A stretch of DNA of 64,000 bases from Terribacillus saccharophilus (GCF_002272745.1 NZ_NPBD01000007.1:248001-312000), one strand, 5' to 3'. Counted from the stretch's first letter, positions 18,092 to 30,567 are shown. The notes: generated by a model not told the origin, from the sequence alone. Made by a program: numbers and translations.

Positions 18092-18805
18092 ATGATGGAG
18101 AGAGACCCATTGCAAATGAACGTGGAGCACGTGAACAGAAAAACATTATCCAAGCAAGTGGTGGAACGGATTTTGCATCTGCTATCGAGCGGCCAGCTGA
18201 AGCCAGGGGATAAACTGCCGACCGAAGCGGAATTCATCACAATCCTTGGGGTTAGCCGTACTGTTTTACGCGAAGCCTTGAGTGCATTGGAGACCCTCGG
18301 CATCATCACGCGCAAAACACGGGAGGGCACTTACTTCAATCTGAAGGTTGGCTCGGCACCTTTTTCCGATATGCTTAATTTAGCAAGCGATAATATTCAA
18401 GCGATTATTGAGGCAAGAATTGTTTTGGAGCTCGGACTTATCACTATCGCAACGGAGAAGATTACCGACGAACAGCTGGAAGAACTTTATGAAACGATTC
18501 TGGAAATCGAGGAATCTAAGGATAATAACTATGGTCAAGCAGATAAACGATTTCACCGGATCATTGCTCTAAGTGCGAATAACTTGATTCTCGATGGTAT
18601 GATTCACTCACTTCTTTTATATCATGCGAAAATCAATAACCATATCATTGTTCGGGAAAAAGAAAAGACAGTAGCACATCATAAGCGTATATATGAAGCT
18701 TTAAAGGAAAGAGATGCATACAAAGCACACACAGCAATGTACGATCATCTGCGCTTCGTACAGAAGAAGATTCTTGAAGGGCAGCAGGAGAAAAAAGGGG
18801 AATAA
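18092..18805 (+). CDS. GntR-family (FadR subfamily) regulator of glucarate use
   Basis: A 237-residue regulator, YcbG/GudR-like. The N-terminal winged helix carries LKPGDKLPTEAEF and GVSRTVLREALSAL, standard for GntR proteins. It is followed by an all-helical FadR-type ligand domain (FCD) with the usual acidic and histidine metal-site residues (DKRFHRIIA). AAAGGTG lies 6 nt before ATG 18092; GTG 18083 and ATG 18095 are alternatives. The palindrome at 12704-12730 is its probable operator. A terminator separates it from gudD. It likely represses the operon until glucarate or a pathway intermediate appears. Confidence 0.88.
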   Translation: MMERDPLQMNVEHVNRKTLSKQVVERILHLLSSGQLKPGDKLPTEAEFITILGVSRTVLREALSALETLGIITRKTREGTYFNLKVGSAPFSDMLNLASDNIQAIIEARIVLELGLITIATEKITDEQLEELYETILEIEESKDNNYGQADKRFHRIIALSANNLILDGMIHSLLLYHAKINNHIIVREKEKTVAHHKRIYEALKERDAYKAHTAMYDHLRFVQKKILEGQQEKKGE

Positions 18806-18806
18806 A

Positions 18807-18843
18807 AAAGAAGCAGTGGATCCGCAGCCACTGCTTCTTTTTT
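18807..18843. terminator. bidirectional terminator between the GntR gene and the 38-aa gene
   Basis: A 13-bp perfect stem AAAGAAGCAGTGG / CCACTGCTTCTTT with an 8-nt loop, A-run before and T7 after. It serves the GntR gene on plus and the small minus-strand gene. Confidence 0.85.
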
Positions 18844-18847
18844 TATT

Positions 18848-18964
18848 TTATTCGTTATCGGATTCTTCTTCATTCAATTCAAACAGATGATCTAAGTATG
18901 GCTCTAGCTCGAATGTATTTTCCTCGGCATATGTGGTGAAAACGTCTTTTGTTAATGAACTCAT
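18848..18964 (-). CDS. 38-residue acidic hypothetical protein
   Basis: A short frame reading MSSLTKDVFTTYAEE at its start and ending ELNEEESDNE. It has a very strong site AAGGAGG 8 nt before ATG 18962-18964 and its stop is immediately followed by a bidirectional terminator. It is strongly acidic with no hydrophobic segment. The ideal ribosome-binding site and terminator argue that it is translated. It lies 77 nt after the MFS gene on the same strand and could be co-transcribed or have its own promoter. I recognise no family. Confidence 0.65.
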   Translation of the reverse strand: MSSLTKDVFTTYAEENTFELEPYLDHLFELNEEESDNE

Positions 18965-18982
18965 GATTTGAATCCTCCTTGT

Positions 18983-19013
18983 GATTGGGTTTGTAGTAAT
19001 AAGATACCCAATC
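18983..19013. promoter_or_regulatory. inverted repeat in the leader of the 38-aa gene
   Basis: GATTGGGT (18983-18990) and ACCCAATC (19006-19013) are perfect 8-bp arms around 15 bases, just upstream of the small gene's ribosome-binding site. It could be an operator or a leader hairpin. Confidence 0.4.
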
Positions 19014-19041
19014 TAGCAAACTGCTAATCATCCAATTTTAG

Positions 19042-20223
19042 TCAGGAGGCAACTTTTTCTTGTTTGAAGTTCCGTTTGACGGAGAGGAACTGCATCACGA
19101 TCATTAATAGATTCACAGCTATCAATACAAAGATGGAATAAGAGAAGCTTCCGGTCATATCGTTGACAGCTCCTAAAATAATAGGACCGAATGACCCGAT
19201 GATATACCCAACTGCCTGCACCATGGCAGACCAGGAGGCAGCCGCCTGATGGGTAGTAGTTACATCAATCGGAAGCAGCAGATTCATAGCGAACAAACCG
19301 CCAGCACCGAGACCGATGAAGCAAGCTGCCAGCCAAGGAAGGAAGGATAAGAAAATCATTCCAAAACCGATCAGTTCGAATATGGCGGCCGTCACAAGCC
19401 AGAACAGACGGCTTGGAATCTTCTTCAGCAGATAAGGTACAGCTAAGTTAGCTGGTACTTGCAGAACCATAAAAATGACGAGCAGGTTGGCTGCATACAC
19501 TTTGCTGTACCCCATATTTTCTACGATGGGGGGAAGCCAGGCAGTCAATGAATAGAAAATGAACGCCATACCGCCGAAAGAGAAGGTGAGAAGCCAGGCA
19601 TTCCACTGGTTCCATGGTAATTTCTCTGCACCGCCGAATGTTTGAATTGCCCTGTCTTTCTTCTTTTGAGGCAATACGACGAGGACCCAAATGACGATTG
19701 CCAGCAGTGCTAATAATGACCAGGCAGCCAAAGCGATTTGCCAGGATTCGAATAGATGCTGAATAGGTGCTACGCCTCCAGAAGCCATACCAGCACCAAC
19801 AGCCAGAGCTGCGGTATAAATACTTATCATGATCGCACTATTATTAGGGAAATATTTTTTTATGAAACCTGAAAGCAACGGACCTGCAGCTGCAATACCG
19901 ATTCCTGCCAAGAAAGCCGTAATCAGCAGGAAGAAAGAAGTATGGGTGAAAAGACGAATGATGGTACCGACGCCAATGACGGCTAATGACCAGCCAATCA
20001 CATATTCAAGCGAAAAACGATTGGCCAATTTGGCAGCAGCCGGCGAAAAGACGCCCATACATAAAACAGGTATAGAAGTGAGCAGGCTTGCACTGGATGC
20101 ATTCATATGTAATTCAGATTGAATGATTTCAATAAGCGGTGAAATAGAATTAATTGCCGGACGTAAATTAAGTGCTGCTACGAATAAAGCGATGCCTAAC
20201 CAGATATACGTTGATTTTTTCAC
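19042..20223 (-). CDS. CynX/NimT-type MFS transporter
   Basis: A 393-residue carrier with about 12 hydrophobic segments. The start ALFVAALNLRPAINSISPL is characteristic of the CynX/NimT family (cyanate and 2-nitroimidazole exporters, B. subtilis YycB). I favour GTG 20223 (reading VKKSTYIWLG) because a G-rich GGGGGT lies 7 nt before it, whereas ATG 20238 has no visible site; the difference is five residues. The substrate is unknown. It is divergent from the esterase at 20351 and may be co-transcribed with the 38-aa gene below it. Confidence 0.85.
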   Translation of the reverse strand: MKKSTYIWLGIALFVAALNLRPAINSISPLIEIIQSELHMNASSASLLTSIPVLCMGVFSPAAAKLANRFSLEYVIGWSLAVIGVGTIIRLFTHTSFFLLITAFLAGIGIAAAGPLLSGFIKKYFPNNSAIMISIYTAALAVGAGMASGGVAPIQHLFESWQIALAAWSLLALLAIVIWVLVVLPQKKKDRAIQTFGGAEKLPWNQWNAWLLTFSFGGMAFIFYSLTAWLPPIVENMGYSKVYAANLLVIFMVLQVPANLAVPYLLKKIPSRLFWLVTAAIFELIGFGMIFLSFLPWLAACFIGLGAGGLFAMNLLLPIDVTTTHQAAASWSAMVQAVGYIIGSFGPIILGAVNDMTGSFSYSIFVLIAVNLLMIVMQFLSVKRNFKQEKVAS

Positions 20224-20350
20224 ATGCTGTACCCCCATCAGTTTCGAATTATCTTATTGTAAACCTAGACTAGTGTTGCTGCAATGCACCGATGTTTAAA
20301 TTGCAGTGAGATAGTGGAAAAATGAATAGGAATAGATAGGGGGAATTATC

Positions 20351-21274
20351 ATGGGATTGAATCCAAAAATAGAGGCATTTTTAAAAGAAGTAAATGCCCA
20401 ACCGATACCGCTTGAATCGGTCTCACCTGAGCAGTTTCGCAATCAGGCAAGAATGCAGGATGATGAATCGAAACAAGAAGTGGCTAAAGTAGAAGACAGG
20501 CAGATTGAATTAAATGATCGGAAGCTGCCAATTCGTATCTATCGTTCTAAAAATAAGACACAGCCTGCACTTGTCTTTTATCATGGTGGCGGCTGGGTTG
20601 TTGGCAGCATTGATTCGCATGATGCTACTTGCCGCGAGATTGCCAATTTGGCAGACTGCACAGTAATCTCGGTAGATTACCGTCTGGCGCCAGAACATAA
20701 ATTCCCGGCGGCAGTAGGAGATGCTTATGATTCCTTCCAATGGATAGCCGCCAATGCAGACCAATTAGGAATTGAACAAGACAAAATAGCTGTCGGAGGA
20801 GATAGTGCAGGCGGGAATCTGGCAACAGTTGTATGTCTGCTGGCAGAAGAAAGAAGCGGACTAAAACCTGTATTCCAATTGCTTTTATACCCATCTACAG
20901 GCTATATCGGAGAAGAGCCAGCATCCTTACAGGAGAATGCAGAAGGATATTTATTGACCAAACGTTTGATGAATTGGTTCCGAAGCCATTATTACAGGAC
21001 AGAAGCAGATCGTTCTCATCCATATGCATCGCCAGTTCATTCTGAGTTTCTGCATACATTGCCGCCTGCAGCGATTCTGACGGCTGAATATGACCCGTTG
21101 CGGGACGAAGCACGGGCTTATGCTGAACAGCTAACGCGGGAGGGTGTCGATGTTTTTGTGAAGAATTATGAAGGGCTGATTCATGGATTTGCTGGTTTTA
21201 CAGCTGAAGTAGAAGAAGCGTATCAAGCTGTGGCAGAAGGAGCTGCTCAGTTGAGAGAAGCTCTGTATAAATGA
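20351..21274 (+). CDS. alpha/beta hydrolase, hormone-sensitive-lipase family esterase
   Basis: A 307-residue HSL-type carboxylesterase. The oxyanion-hole motif HGGGW is at ~78-82 and the nucleophile elbow GDSAGG at ~S152. The acid is in AEYDPLRDE and the histidine in LIHGF near 280. There is no signal peptide, so it acts in the cytoplasm on short-chain esters. ATG 20351 has AGGGGGAATT upstream. The first ~50 residues form the usual cap helices of the family. It is a single gene next to a divergent MFS carrier; a functional link is possible but not shown. Confidence 0.9.
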   Translation: MGLNPKIEAFLKEVNAQPIPLESVSPEQFRNQARMQDDESKQEVAKVEDRQIELNDRKLPIRIYRSKNKTQPALVFYHGGGWVVGSIDSHDATCREIANLADCTVISVDYRLAPEHKFPAAVGDAYDSFQWIAANADQLGIEQDKIAVGGDSAGGNLATVVCLLAEERSGLKPVFQLLLYPSTGYIGEEPASLQENAEGYLLTKRLMNWFRSHYYRTEADRSHPYASPVHSEFLHTLPPAAILTAEYDPLRDEARAYAEQLTREGVDVFVKNYEGLIHGFAGFTAEVEEAYQAVAEGAAQLREALYK

Positions 21275-21340
21275 ACGTAATGTACCGTTACCCTTCCTAG
21301 TTGATGCTGGAATAAATCTCAAATAATAAAAACATTGTAA

Positions 21341-21401
21341 TAGAAAAACCGTACTTAAATTTTCAAATAGAAAATCTTACTTAGTACGGTTTTCTATTTG
21401 G
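21341..21401. terminator. overlapping inverted repeats, convergent terminator region
   Basis: TAGAAAAACCGTACT (21341-21355) pairs with AGTACGGTTTTCTA (21383-21396) with one bulge and a 27-nt loop. Inside the loop, CAAATAGAAAA (21364-21374) can instead pair with TTTTCTATTTG (21390-21400). The two foldings exclude each other. It lies between convergent genes and probably ends both. Confidence 0.6.
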
Positions 21402-21433
21402 TTAAAACACTTATGTCTAATTCTCTGTATCTC

Positions 21434-22846
21434 TTACAGTAACCAAATTCCGATGGTGGTAGATAGTAAAAGTCCGGTAACGACTGGGATAAAACATTGC
21501 CGCACTAATTCCATCACCGGCACCCGTGCAAATCCAGCGATCGCTACAATTGAGGACCAGGCAATCAGCGTGCCGCCGCCAACCCAAACCGCTCCCATTT
21601 GCCCAATTGCAGCAAGCGTAGAGGCATCCATACCGACAGCAGGTGCTAGGGCGCCTGAAAGGGCTCCGACGAGAGGGAGTCCGGAAAAGCCTGAACCGTC
21701 CAGTCCAGTTACCATGCCGACTATTAGCAAACCGAAACCGGCGAAAATTGGGTTCTCCGGAATATAGTGCTGACCAGCCTCTACTAAATCAAAGAGAAAG
21801 GAAGGAGCCTGCCTAACATCTTCCAGACCGAATATCCTGGCAGATATTTCTCCGCTTCCTAAAAAGAAGAAACCTGCAATCGGAATAACCGGTCCCATTG
21901 CCCGAAAAGCAAAGGTAAATCCATCTACCAAGTGATCACTCACATTATGCAAGGACTGTTTCCAATTGTAAGCGATCGCTGCTGCAATCATGAGCAGGAT
22001 AGCAGCACCTCCGATTAAAGCAGCGCCAGCTCCGCCCTCAAGAGAAGCGGTATTGCTGAAGGCCGCATAGGCCATGTAGATAACGACAACAAGAAAGGCT
22101 GCGGGCACCAGAATCGCAAACAAGATACTGAACCTCGGGTTCTTATCTGAATGAGCTTTACTAGACGCCTCGTTCCCGTTCCATCTTTCCAGGTGTACAA
22201 TGGAAGGAGAAGAGATTTTTTTTCGAATACGGAAGTAGGCCAGTAGCAGGGCTGTGATACCGGTAATAAGCGATAATATAAGCGCTTTGTCTGCTACAGC
22301 AGCAGTATCTACACCAGCTGCTGTAGCACTCAGCATCGGTGCAATTTTAATAATATAGTCAGAAGAAAGCGCCATACCCTGGCCGGAAATCGCCATTGCC
22401 ACACCGGTTGCTAGTGGCGGCAGACCGGCTTTGATAGCAACAGGGAGCAGAATTGCACCTACGAGCGGCACTGCAGGTGTAGGCCAAAAGAATAGGGAAA
22501 TACAGTACGTAATGAATGCCAATACCCAAAAGGAAGTATGGCCGTTAGTCATAATATAACCAAAAGGGCGAATCATCCGCTCATCAGCCCGCAATGCTTT
22601 TAAAGACTGCAGCAGAGCAGTCATAACGGTAATAATTAAGAAGATATTAAATAGCTCTGAGGCAGCTGTGAGACTTGCGCTGAAGGTTGCCTGCAGTCCC
22701 TCTACAAGCGTCCCTGTGTACATCCAACCCACTAAGAAGGTCATCAATAATGATGGAACCAGCACATTCTGCCGAAAAAGCATCGTTAAAATAATTAAAA
22801 GTGTTCCTGCCAAGTACATCCAATGGGCCATCGTCAAGTCTGTCAA
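21434..22846 (-). CDS. large polytopic membrane permease of unknown substrate
   Basis: A 470-residue protein with about 12 hydrophobic helices, two re-entrant-like Gly/Ser-rich stretches (ISGQGMALSSDYIIKIAP, MVTGLDGSGFSGLPLVG) and a soluble loop near residues 215-235. This resembles ion-transporter-superfamily symporters for organic anions, but I cannot name a family with certainty. The start is TTG 22844-22846 with AAGGAGG 7 nt before it; no ATG precedes the first helix so well. It is divergent from the bgl operon. A 12-bp palindrome TTACGTGCGTAA (22950-22961) lies in its upstream region and may be its operator. Confidence 0.7.
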   Translation of the reverse strand: MTDLTMAHWMYLAGTLLIILTMLFRQNVLVPSLLMTFLVGWMYTGTLVEGLQATFSASLTAASELFNIFLIITVMTALLQSLKALRADERMIRPFGYIMTNGHTSFWVLAFITYCISLFFWPTPAVPLVGAILLPVAIKAGLPPLATGVAMAISGQGMALSSDYIIKIAPMLSATAAGVDTAAVADKALILSLITGITALLLAYFRIRKKISSPSIVHLERWNGNEASSKAHSDKNPRFSILFAILVPAAFLVVVIYMAYAAFSNTASLEGGAGAALIGGAAILLMIAAAIAYNWKQSLHNVSDHLVDGFTFAFRAMGPVIPIAGFFFLGSGEISARIFGLEDVRQAPSFLFDLVEAGQHYIPENPIFAGFGLLIVGMVTGLDGSGFSGLPLVGALSGALAPAVGMDASTLAAIGQMGAVWVGGGTLIAWSSIVAIAGFARVPVMELVRQCFIPVVTGLLLSTTIGIWLL

Positions 22847-22949
22847 GCGGGTTCCTCCTTCATCTCATCATGTGCCATAGCCTATGTAAGACAGAAGGTA
22901 CCGGTGACTATTGCTTAATTAGATCGTGTAAATGATTGTGAAGATTTCC

Positions 22950-22961
22950 TTACGTGCGTAA
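22950..22961. promoter_or_regulatory. short palindrome in the permease/bglP divergent region
   Basis: TTACGTGCGTAA has perfect 5-bp arms. It sits about 100 bp before the permease start. The rest of 22847-23019 shows no gene and no clear promoter. Low confidence as an operator. Confidence 0.25.
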
Positions 22962-23019
22962 TGTACGAAAGCGAACGAAGGAAACAACGATATCCATCAT
23001 AACGAATAAAAAATATAGA

Positions 23020-23035
23020 TTGAAAGCGTTGACAA
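23020..23035 (+). promoter_or_regulatory. cre overlapping the bglP promoter
   Basis: TTGAAAGCGTTGACAA matches the CcpA consensus at 15 of 16 positions. It overlaps the -35 TTGACA of the bglP promoter, so bound CcpA would exclude RNA polymerase. Confidence 0.8.
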
Positions 23036-23057
23036 TAATCCGCTTACATGATAAATT
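23029..23057 (+). promoter_or_regulatory. sigma-A promoter of bglPH
   Basis: TTGACA (23029-23034) is a perfect -35. A TAAATT (-10, 17-bp spacing) or GATAAA (15-bp) follows. It is located about 45 bp before the RAT element, as in LicT-controlled operons. Confidence 0.65.
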
Positions 23058-23097
23058 GAGTGTGTAATACAAAACAACAGCATACAACTATCCTTTA

Positions 23098-23129
23098 GGA
23101 TTGTTACTGATAAGCAGGCAAAACCTAAA
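23098..23129 (+). promoter_or_regulatory. ribonucleic antiterminator (RAT) for a BglG/LicT-type protein
   Basis: A 32-nt element beginning GGATTGTTACTG and ending GGCAAAACCTAAA matches the RAT sequences of bgl/lic operons nearly base for base. Its 3' end overlaps the 5' arm of the following terminator, so protein binding prevents terminator folding. The cognate antiterminator gene is not in this window. Confidence 0.92.
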
Positions 23130-23184
23130 TTATATTCCGAAGACAGAGTCAACTCTGTGCACGGGGTGTAGTTTGGGTTTTTTT
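23121..23184 (+). terminator. leader terminator controlled by the RAT
   Basis: AAACCTAAATTA (23121-23132) pairs with TAGTTTGGGTTT (23169-23180, two G-T pairs) and runs into T7. A smaller hairpin ACAGAGT/ACTCTGT lies within its loop. Without an active antiterminator, transcription stops here before bglP. Confidence 0.88.
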
Positions 23185-23199
23185 GTGTACCAAACCTAA

Positions 23200-25170
<1,971 letters not shown>

Positions 25171-25190
25171 ATCATAAAAGGGAGAGATAG

Positions 25191-26633
<1,443 letters not shown>

Positions 26634-26640
26634 GCTGATG

Positions 26641-26677
26641 AAAACCTTATCCAGATTAACTGGGTAAGGTTTTTTTC
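26641..26677 (+). terminator. intrinsic terminator of bglPH
   Basis: A 14-bp stem (26641-26654 / 26660-26673, one G-T pair), 5-nt loop, then T-run. Confidence 0.9.
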
Positions 26678-26693
26678 TGTTAAGAGTCTATAG

Positions 26694-26723
26694 AAAAAGG
26701 CATGCGCCAGAGCGCATGCCTTT
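26694..26723 (-). terminator. intrinsic terminator of potABCD
   Basis: A 12-bp stem AAAGGCATGCGC / GCGCATGCCTTT with loop CAGA. On the minus strand it ends in T5, 3 bases after the potD stop codon. Confidence 0.9.
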
Positions 26724-26725
26724 GC

Positions 26726-27793
26726 CTATTCCATCTTGAATTTCAGGAATAATTCATTATATCGAGCCAGGTTTTCTTTGCCGAGGTTCTCATATACTTC
26801 GAGACGATCTGTCAATTCTGGCGGCGGATAAAAGCGTTCATCATTGACCATTTCCTCCGGCATATATTGCAATGCTTCTTTGTTCGGAGTGGAGTAACTC
26901 ACATACTCTGTATTCTGTGCAGCAATCTTTGGATCGAGCATGAAGTTGATGAATTCATGCGCAGCATCAATATTCTTGGCTGTTTTCGGAATGACCATGT
27001 TATCGAACCATAAATTGGAGCCTTCTTCTGGTACGACATAGTCAAGATCCTCATTTTCAGCCATGATCTCAGAAGCATCCCCAGACCATGTTATTCCAAT
27101 CGAAACTTCACCGGATGCCATCAGTAGCTTGTTCTCATCCCCAAGCAGTGCTCTGACATTCGGTTTTAGGCTGACGAGTTTGTCATATGCTTCTTGTAAA
27201 TGTTCTGGGTCTGTATCGTTAAGGGAGTAATGAAGGCTGTTCAACCCCATTCCCACGATTTCACGCGCACCATCAATCAGCACAATTTTATTTTTTAAGG
27301 CAGGATCCCAGAGATCCTCCCAGCTGTTAAATTCGATACCGTCAATTTGCTTTGTATTGTACACGATGCCAACAGTTCCCCAGAAATACGGTACAGAATA
27401 CTCATTTCCAGGATCAAACGCCAGATCCATGAACCGTGAATCAATATTTTTCAGGTTCGGTACCTTGCTATGATCAATCGGCAGCAGCAAATCCTCTTCC
27501 TTCATTTTTTCAATCGTATACTCGGAAGGAACTGCAACATCATAGCTTGTTCCACCTTGCTGAATTTTTGTCATCATTGCCTCATTTGAATCGAATGTTT
27601 CATAGACGACGGTAATACCTGTTTCTTTTTCGAACTCGTCAATTACTGCTGGATCAATATAGTCGCCCCAGTTATAAACGGTAAGCGTGTTGCTACCTGA
27701 GTATCCTTGTGACGCATTCAAGCGCGAAATCGCAACGAGCAGAATAGCGCTCACAGCAATGATTACAACGGCTAAACGTATTAGCTGCTTCAT
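26726..27793 (-). CDS. potD: spermidine/putrescine-binding protein
   Basis: A 355-residue substrate-binding protein of the polyamine importer. The mature part begins TLTVYNWGDYIDP, the classic PotD/PotF start, with later YSVPYFWGTVGIVYN and the acidic residues that hold the polyamine amines. The N-terminus has one hydrophobic helix (residues 4-24) but no lipobox cysteine, unlike most Gram-positive PotD lipoproteins. It may thus be anchored by an uncleaved signal or be released. It overlaps potC by 4 nt (ATGA). It is the last gene of the operon. Confidence 0.92.
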   Translation of the reverse strand: MKQLIRLAVVIIAVSAILLVAISRLNASQGYSGSNTLTVYNWGDYIDPAVIDEFEKETGITVVYETFDSNEAMMTKIQQGGTSYDVAVPSEYTIEKMKEEDLLLPIDHSKVPNLKNIDSRFMDLAFDPGNEYSVPYFWGTVGIVYNTKQIDGIEFNSWEDLWDPALKNKIVLIDGAREIVGMGLNSLHYSLNDTDPEHLQEAYDKLVSLKPNVRALLGDENKLLMASGEVSIGITWSGDASEIMAENEDLDYVVPEEGSNLWFDNMVIPKTAKNIDAAHEFINFMLDPKIAAQNTEYVSYSTPNKEALQYMPEEMVNDERFYPPPELTDRLEVYENLGKENLARYNELFLKFKME

Positions 27794-28596
27794 TTGAGCA
27801 CCTCCAGATCAGGCGATTTCTTGCCACGTCGGGTAATGAAATAATAAACAACGACTATCAGCATCGTAACAAGGAAAATGATTGCTGAAAGTGCATTGAT
27901 AGACAAGGAAATACCTTGTCTAGCTAGGGAATAAATCTCAACAGACAATGTTGTGAAACCATTCCCTGTTACAAAGAACGTAACAGCAAAGTCATCAAGT
28001 GAATAGGTAAGCGCCATGAAAAAGCCGGCGAATATACCTGGAGTGATATAAGGAATCACTACCTTTGTGACGACTTCCCAGCGTGACGCCCCGAGATCTC
28101 TTGCTGCATCAAGCAGAGAAGGGCTCATCTCGGACAGCTTCGGCAATACCATCAAGACAACGATCGGGATGCTGAACGCAATATGCGACAGCAGCACCGA
28201 ATAGAAGCCGAGCTGGATACCTGCAATCGTGAACAGGATCAGGAAGGATGCACCAATGATAACATCAGGACTGACAATTAAGATATTGTTCAATGACAGC
28301 AGGGCATTCTTTGTTCTGCTGGAACGTATTTTATAAATCATCATCGCTCCAAGCACACCGATGACCGTTGAGATCAAAGCGGATAGAAGGGCAATAACAA
28401 TGGTATTCAAAACAATGATCAAAAGCCTAGTATCTTGGAACAGCTCTTTGTACCAATCAAATGTGAAGCTTTCGAAATTATACATATTGCCGCCGCTGTT
28501 GAACGAGTAAAATATCAAGTAAAAGATAGGCAAATACAACAGCGCAAACATAATGATGAGAAAAATCCGTGACAGGGGAGAAATTCTCTTATCCAC
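27790..28596 (-). CDS. potC: spermidine/putrescine ABC permease PotC
   Basis: A 268-residue permease with six helices and the EAA motif LDAARDLGASRWEVVTKVVIP that contacts PotA. The N-terminus MYNFESFTFDWYKELF after TM1 is typical of PotC/PotI. It overlaps potB by 8 nt and potD by 4 nt, so translation across the operon is coupled. ATG 28594-28596 has GGAGAGCACG-like sequence upstream. Substrate specificity rests on PotD. Confidence 0.92.
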   Translation of the reverse strand: MDKRISPLSRIFLIIMFALLYLPIFYLIFYSFNSGGNMYNFESFTFDWYKELFQDTRLLIIVLNTIVIALLSALISTVIGVLGAMMIYKIRSSRTKNALLSLNNILIVSPDVIIGASFLILFTIAGIQLGFYSVLLSHIAFSIPIVVLMVLPKLSEMSPSLLDAARDLGASRWEVVTKVVIPYITPGIFAGFFMALTYSLDDFAVTFFVTGNGFTTLSVEIYSLARQGISLSINALSAIIFLVTMLIVVVYYFITRRGKKSPDLEVLK

Positions 28597-29398
28597 GTGC
28601 TCTCCTCCTTTTCGTTCCGGTTGCGAACATGATGATGAACATGAAAATGATCAGGAAGACAGCAATGGTCGATCCCATGCCCCAGTTCTGTGTAACTAGG
28701 AATTGTTGCTCTATTGCCGTACCAAGGGTAATAACTTGGCTGCCAGCGATAAGCCGAGTAAGCATGAACAATGACAGAGCTGGAATAAACGTAATCTGAC
28801 ATCCTGCTTTCACACCATCAATCGTTAATGGGAAGACAATCCGGCGGAACGTCGTCCAGCGTGATGCTCCCAAATCATTCGCTGCATCAAGATAAGTTGG
28901 ATTCAATTTATCCAAAGCATTGAAGATAGGCAGAATCATGAATGGAATGAATATATAGACAGAAACAAATACAAAGCTGAAATCTGTAAACAGAAGCTGC
29001 TTCGATCCAATTCCGATTGTTTCCAAGAATTTATTCGCCATTCCGTATGTTCCAAAGATGCCGAGGAAAGCATAAGCTTTCAATAGCAAGTTGATCCAGC
29101 TTGGTACTATGATCAATAAGAGCCACAGCTGCTTATGTTTCAATTTTGTCAGCAAATAAGCTATTGGGTAAGCAAACAGCAGTGTGATTAGCGTAATCAG
29201 GAAAGCATACCAGAAAGAGCTTAACGTCATCTCCAAATAGATAGGCGTAAAGAAGTTTCGATAGTTGGTTAAGGAAAAATTACCATCCAGATCCTGAAAA
29301 GAGTAATAAAGCACTAATAAAATCGGTGCAATGACGAAGAAAGCGACCCAAATGACATAAGGTATGGTATACAGGTTGCGAGTCGCCTTATTCTCCAT
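28589..29398 (-). CDS. potB: spermidine/putrescine ABC permease PotB
   Basis: A 269-residue six-helix permease partner of PotC, with EAA loop [22 protein letters not shown] start it at ATG 29396-29398 (reading [17 protein letters not shown]), which overlaps the potA stop by 11 nt and has GAGG upstream inside potA. A longer frame to 29443 would add 15 basic residues lying within potA and is less likely. Family length is 270-285 residues, in agreement. Confidence 0.92.
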   Translation of the reverse strand: MENKATRNLYTIPYVIWVAFFVIAPILLVLYYSFQDLDGNFSLTNYRNFFTPIYLEMTLSSFWYAFLITLITLLFAYPIAYLLTKLKHKQLWLLLIIVPSWINLLLKAYAFLGIFGTYGMANKFLETIGIGSKQLLFTDFSFVFVSVYIFIPFMILPIFNALDKLNPTYLDAANDLGASRWTTFRRIVFPLTIDGVKAGCQITFIPALSLFMLTRLIAGSQVITLGTAIEQQFLVTQNWGMGSTIAVFLIIFMFIIMFATGTKRRRARG

Positions 29399-30485
29399 CG
29401 TCGTACGCCTCAAGTCGTTTATCGAATTCTTCCTCCGTCTCATTCAGACGCATGACGTGAATAGCTTCCGGCTCGAAGGCAAGTCCGATTTCCTCTCCTA
29501 CAACAGCTTTCTTCGTGGAGTGAACCAGCCATTCGTTACCAGCATCATCGTAGCTGGAGATTTCGTAATGGACCCCGCGAAATAGCTGGGAATCCACTTT
29601 TACGCGCAGGTTTCCGGCTTCCGCGCTTGTTATATGCAAATCCTCGGGTCGGATGACAATTTCAATGGGCTCGTTCGGCTGCAGACCTTGGTCAACACAA
29701 GCGAAACTTTTGCCGGTGAACTCCACTTCGTAATCCCGAATCATCCGGCCATCAACAATGTTGGATTCTCCGATAAAGTCAGCCACAAAACGGTTAATAG
29801 GCTCATCGTATATATCAGTTGGTGTGCCGCTTTGTTCTATTTTGCCGTTATTTAGGACAAATATCTCATCCGAGAGTGCGAGCGCCTCTTCCTGGTCATG
29901 CGTTACGAAGATGAACGTGATGCCTAGACGCTGCTGCATCTCACGTAATTCGTACTGCATTTCTGTACGTAATTTCAGGTCAAGAGCGGATAATGGTTCA
30001 TCCAGTAAAATTACTTCGGGTTCGTTTACGACAGCACGTGCAATGGCAACACGCTGACGCTGCCCGCCGGACATTTCACTGATTTCCCGCTTCTCATAAC
30101 CAGCCAGGTTAACAAAACGCAAGGCTTCCTTCACCTTTTCGTCGATTTGCGTCTGAGGCATCTTTTTGATGCGCAGGCCAAAAGCGACGTTTTCATATAC
30201 ATTTAGATGAGGGAATAGAGCATAATCCTGAAATACTGTGTTCACAGATCTTTTGTTGGCAGGGATTTTATTCAAAGGTTTTCCATCGAATAGCATCTCT
30301 CCGGAAGTTGATTCTGTGAACCCAGCAATTAGACGCAAAATCGTCGTTTTTCCGCACCCGGAAGGTCCAAGAAGGGTATAGAATTTGCCGCGCTCGATTT
30401 CAAAGCTGACATTGTCCAAAACGGTGGTATCTTTATCGTACTGCTTCATTACATTGTTGAATTGAATGATCGGTTTCTTTGTCAT
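29388..30485 (-). CDS. potA: spermidine/putrescine ABC transporter ATPase
   Basis: A 365-residue ABC ATPase that powers PotBC. Walker A is GPSGCGKT (~40-47), the signature is MSGGQRQRV near 139, and Walker B is [12 protein letters not shown]. The switch histidine is in [10 protein letters not shown]. The C-terminal ~120 residues are a TOBE/OB-fold regulatory domain. ATG 30483-30485 lies 6 nt after AAGGGAG; ATG 30491 abuts that site and an upstream extension to 30551 runs into the promoter. It is the first gene of potABCD. The neighbourhood shows no dedicated regulator. Confidence 0.94.
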   Translation of the reverse strand: MTKKPIIQFNNVMKQYDKDTTVLDNVSFEIERGKFYTLLGPSGCGKTTILRLIAGFTESTSGEMLFDGKPLNKIPANKRSVNTVFQDYALFPHLNVYENVAFGLRIKKMPQTQIDEKVKEALRFVNLAGYEKREISEMSGGQRQRVAIARAVVNEPEVILLDEPLSALDLKLRTEMQYELREMQQRLGITFIFVTHDQEEALALSDEIFVLNNGKIEQSGTPTDIYDEPINRFVADFIGESNIVDGRMIRDYEVEFTGKSFACVDQGLQPNEPIEIVIRPEDLHITSAEAGNLRVKVDSQLFRGVHYEISSYDDAGNEWLVHSTKKAVVGEEIGLAFEPEAIHVMRLNETEEEFDKRLEAYDDGE

Positions 30486-30539
30486 TGTCATCTCCCTTGT
30501 TTCTTTTCCGTATTTTGATTCTAAAAATCTTGACGTACC

Positions 30540-30567
30540 ATTATACGACAAAAAAAGACACGTTGAA
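30540..30567 (-). promoter_or_regulatory. promoter of potABCD
   Basis: On the minus strand TATAAT (30540-30545) is a perfect -10. A poor -35 TTCAAC (30562-30567) lies 16 bases before it. The leader to potA is about 50 nt. Confidence 0.55.
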
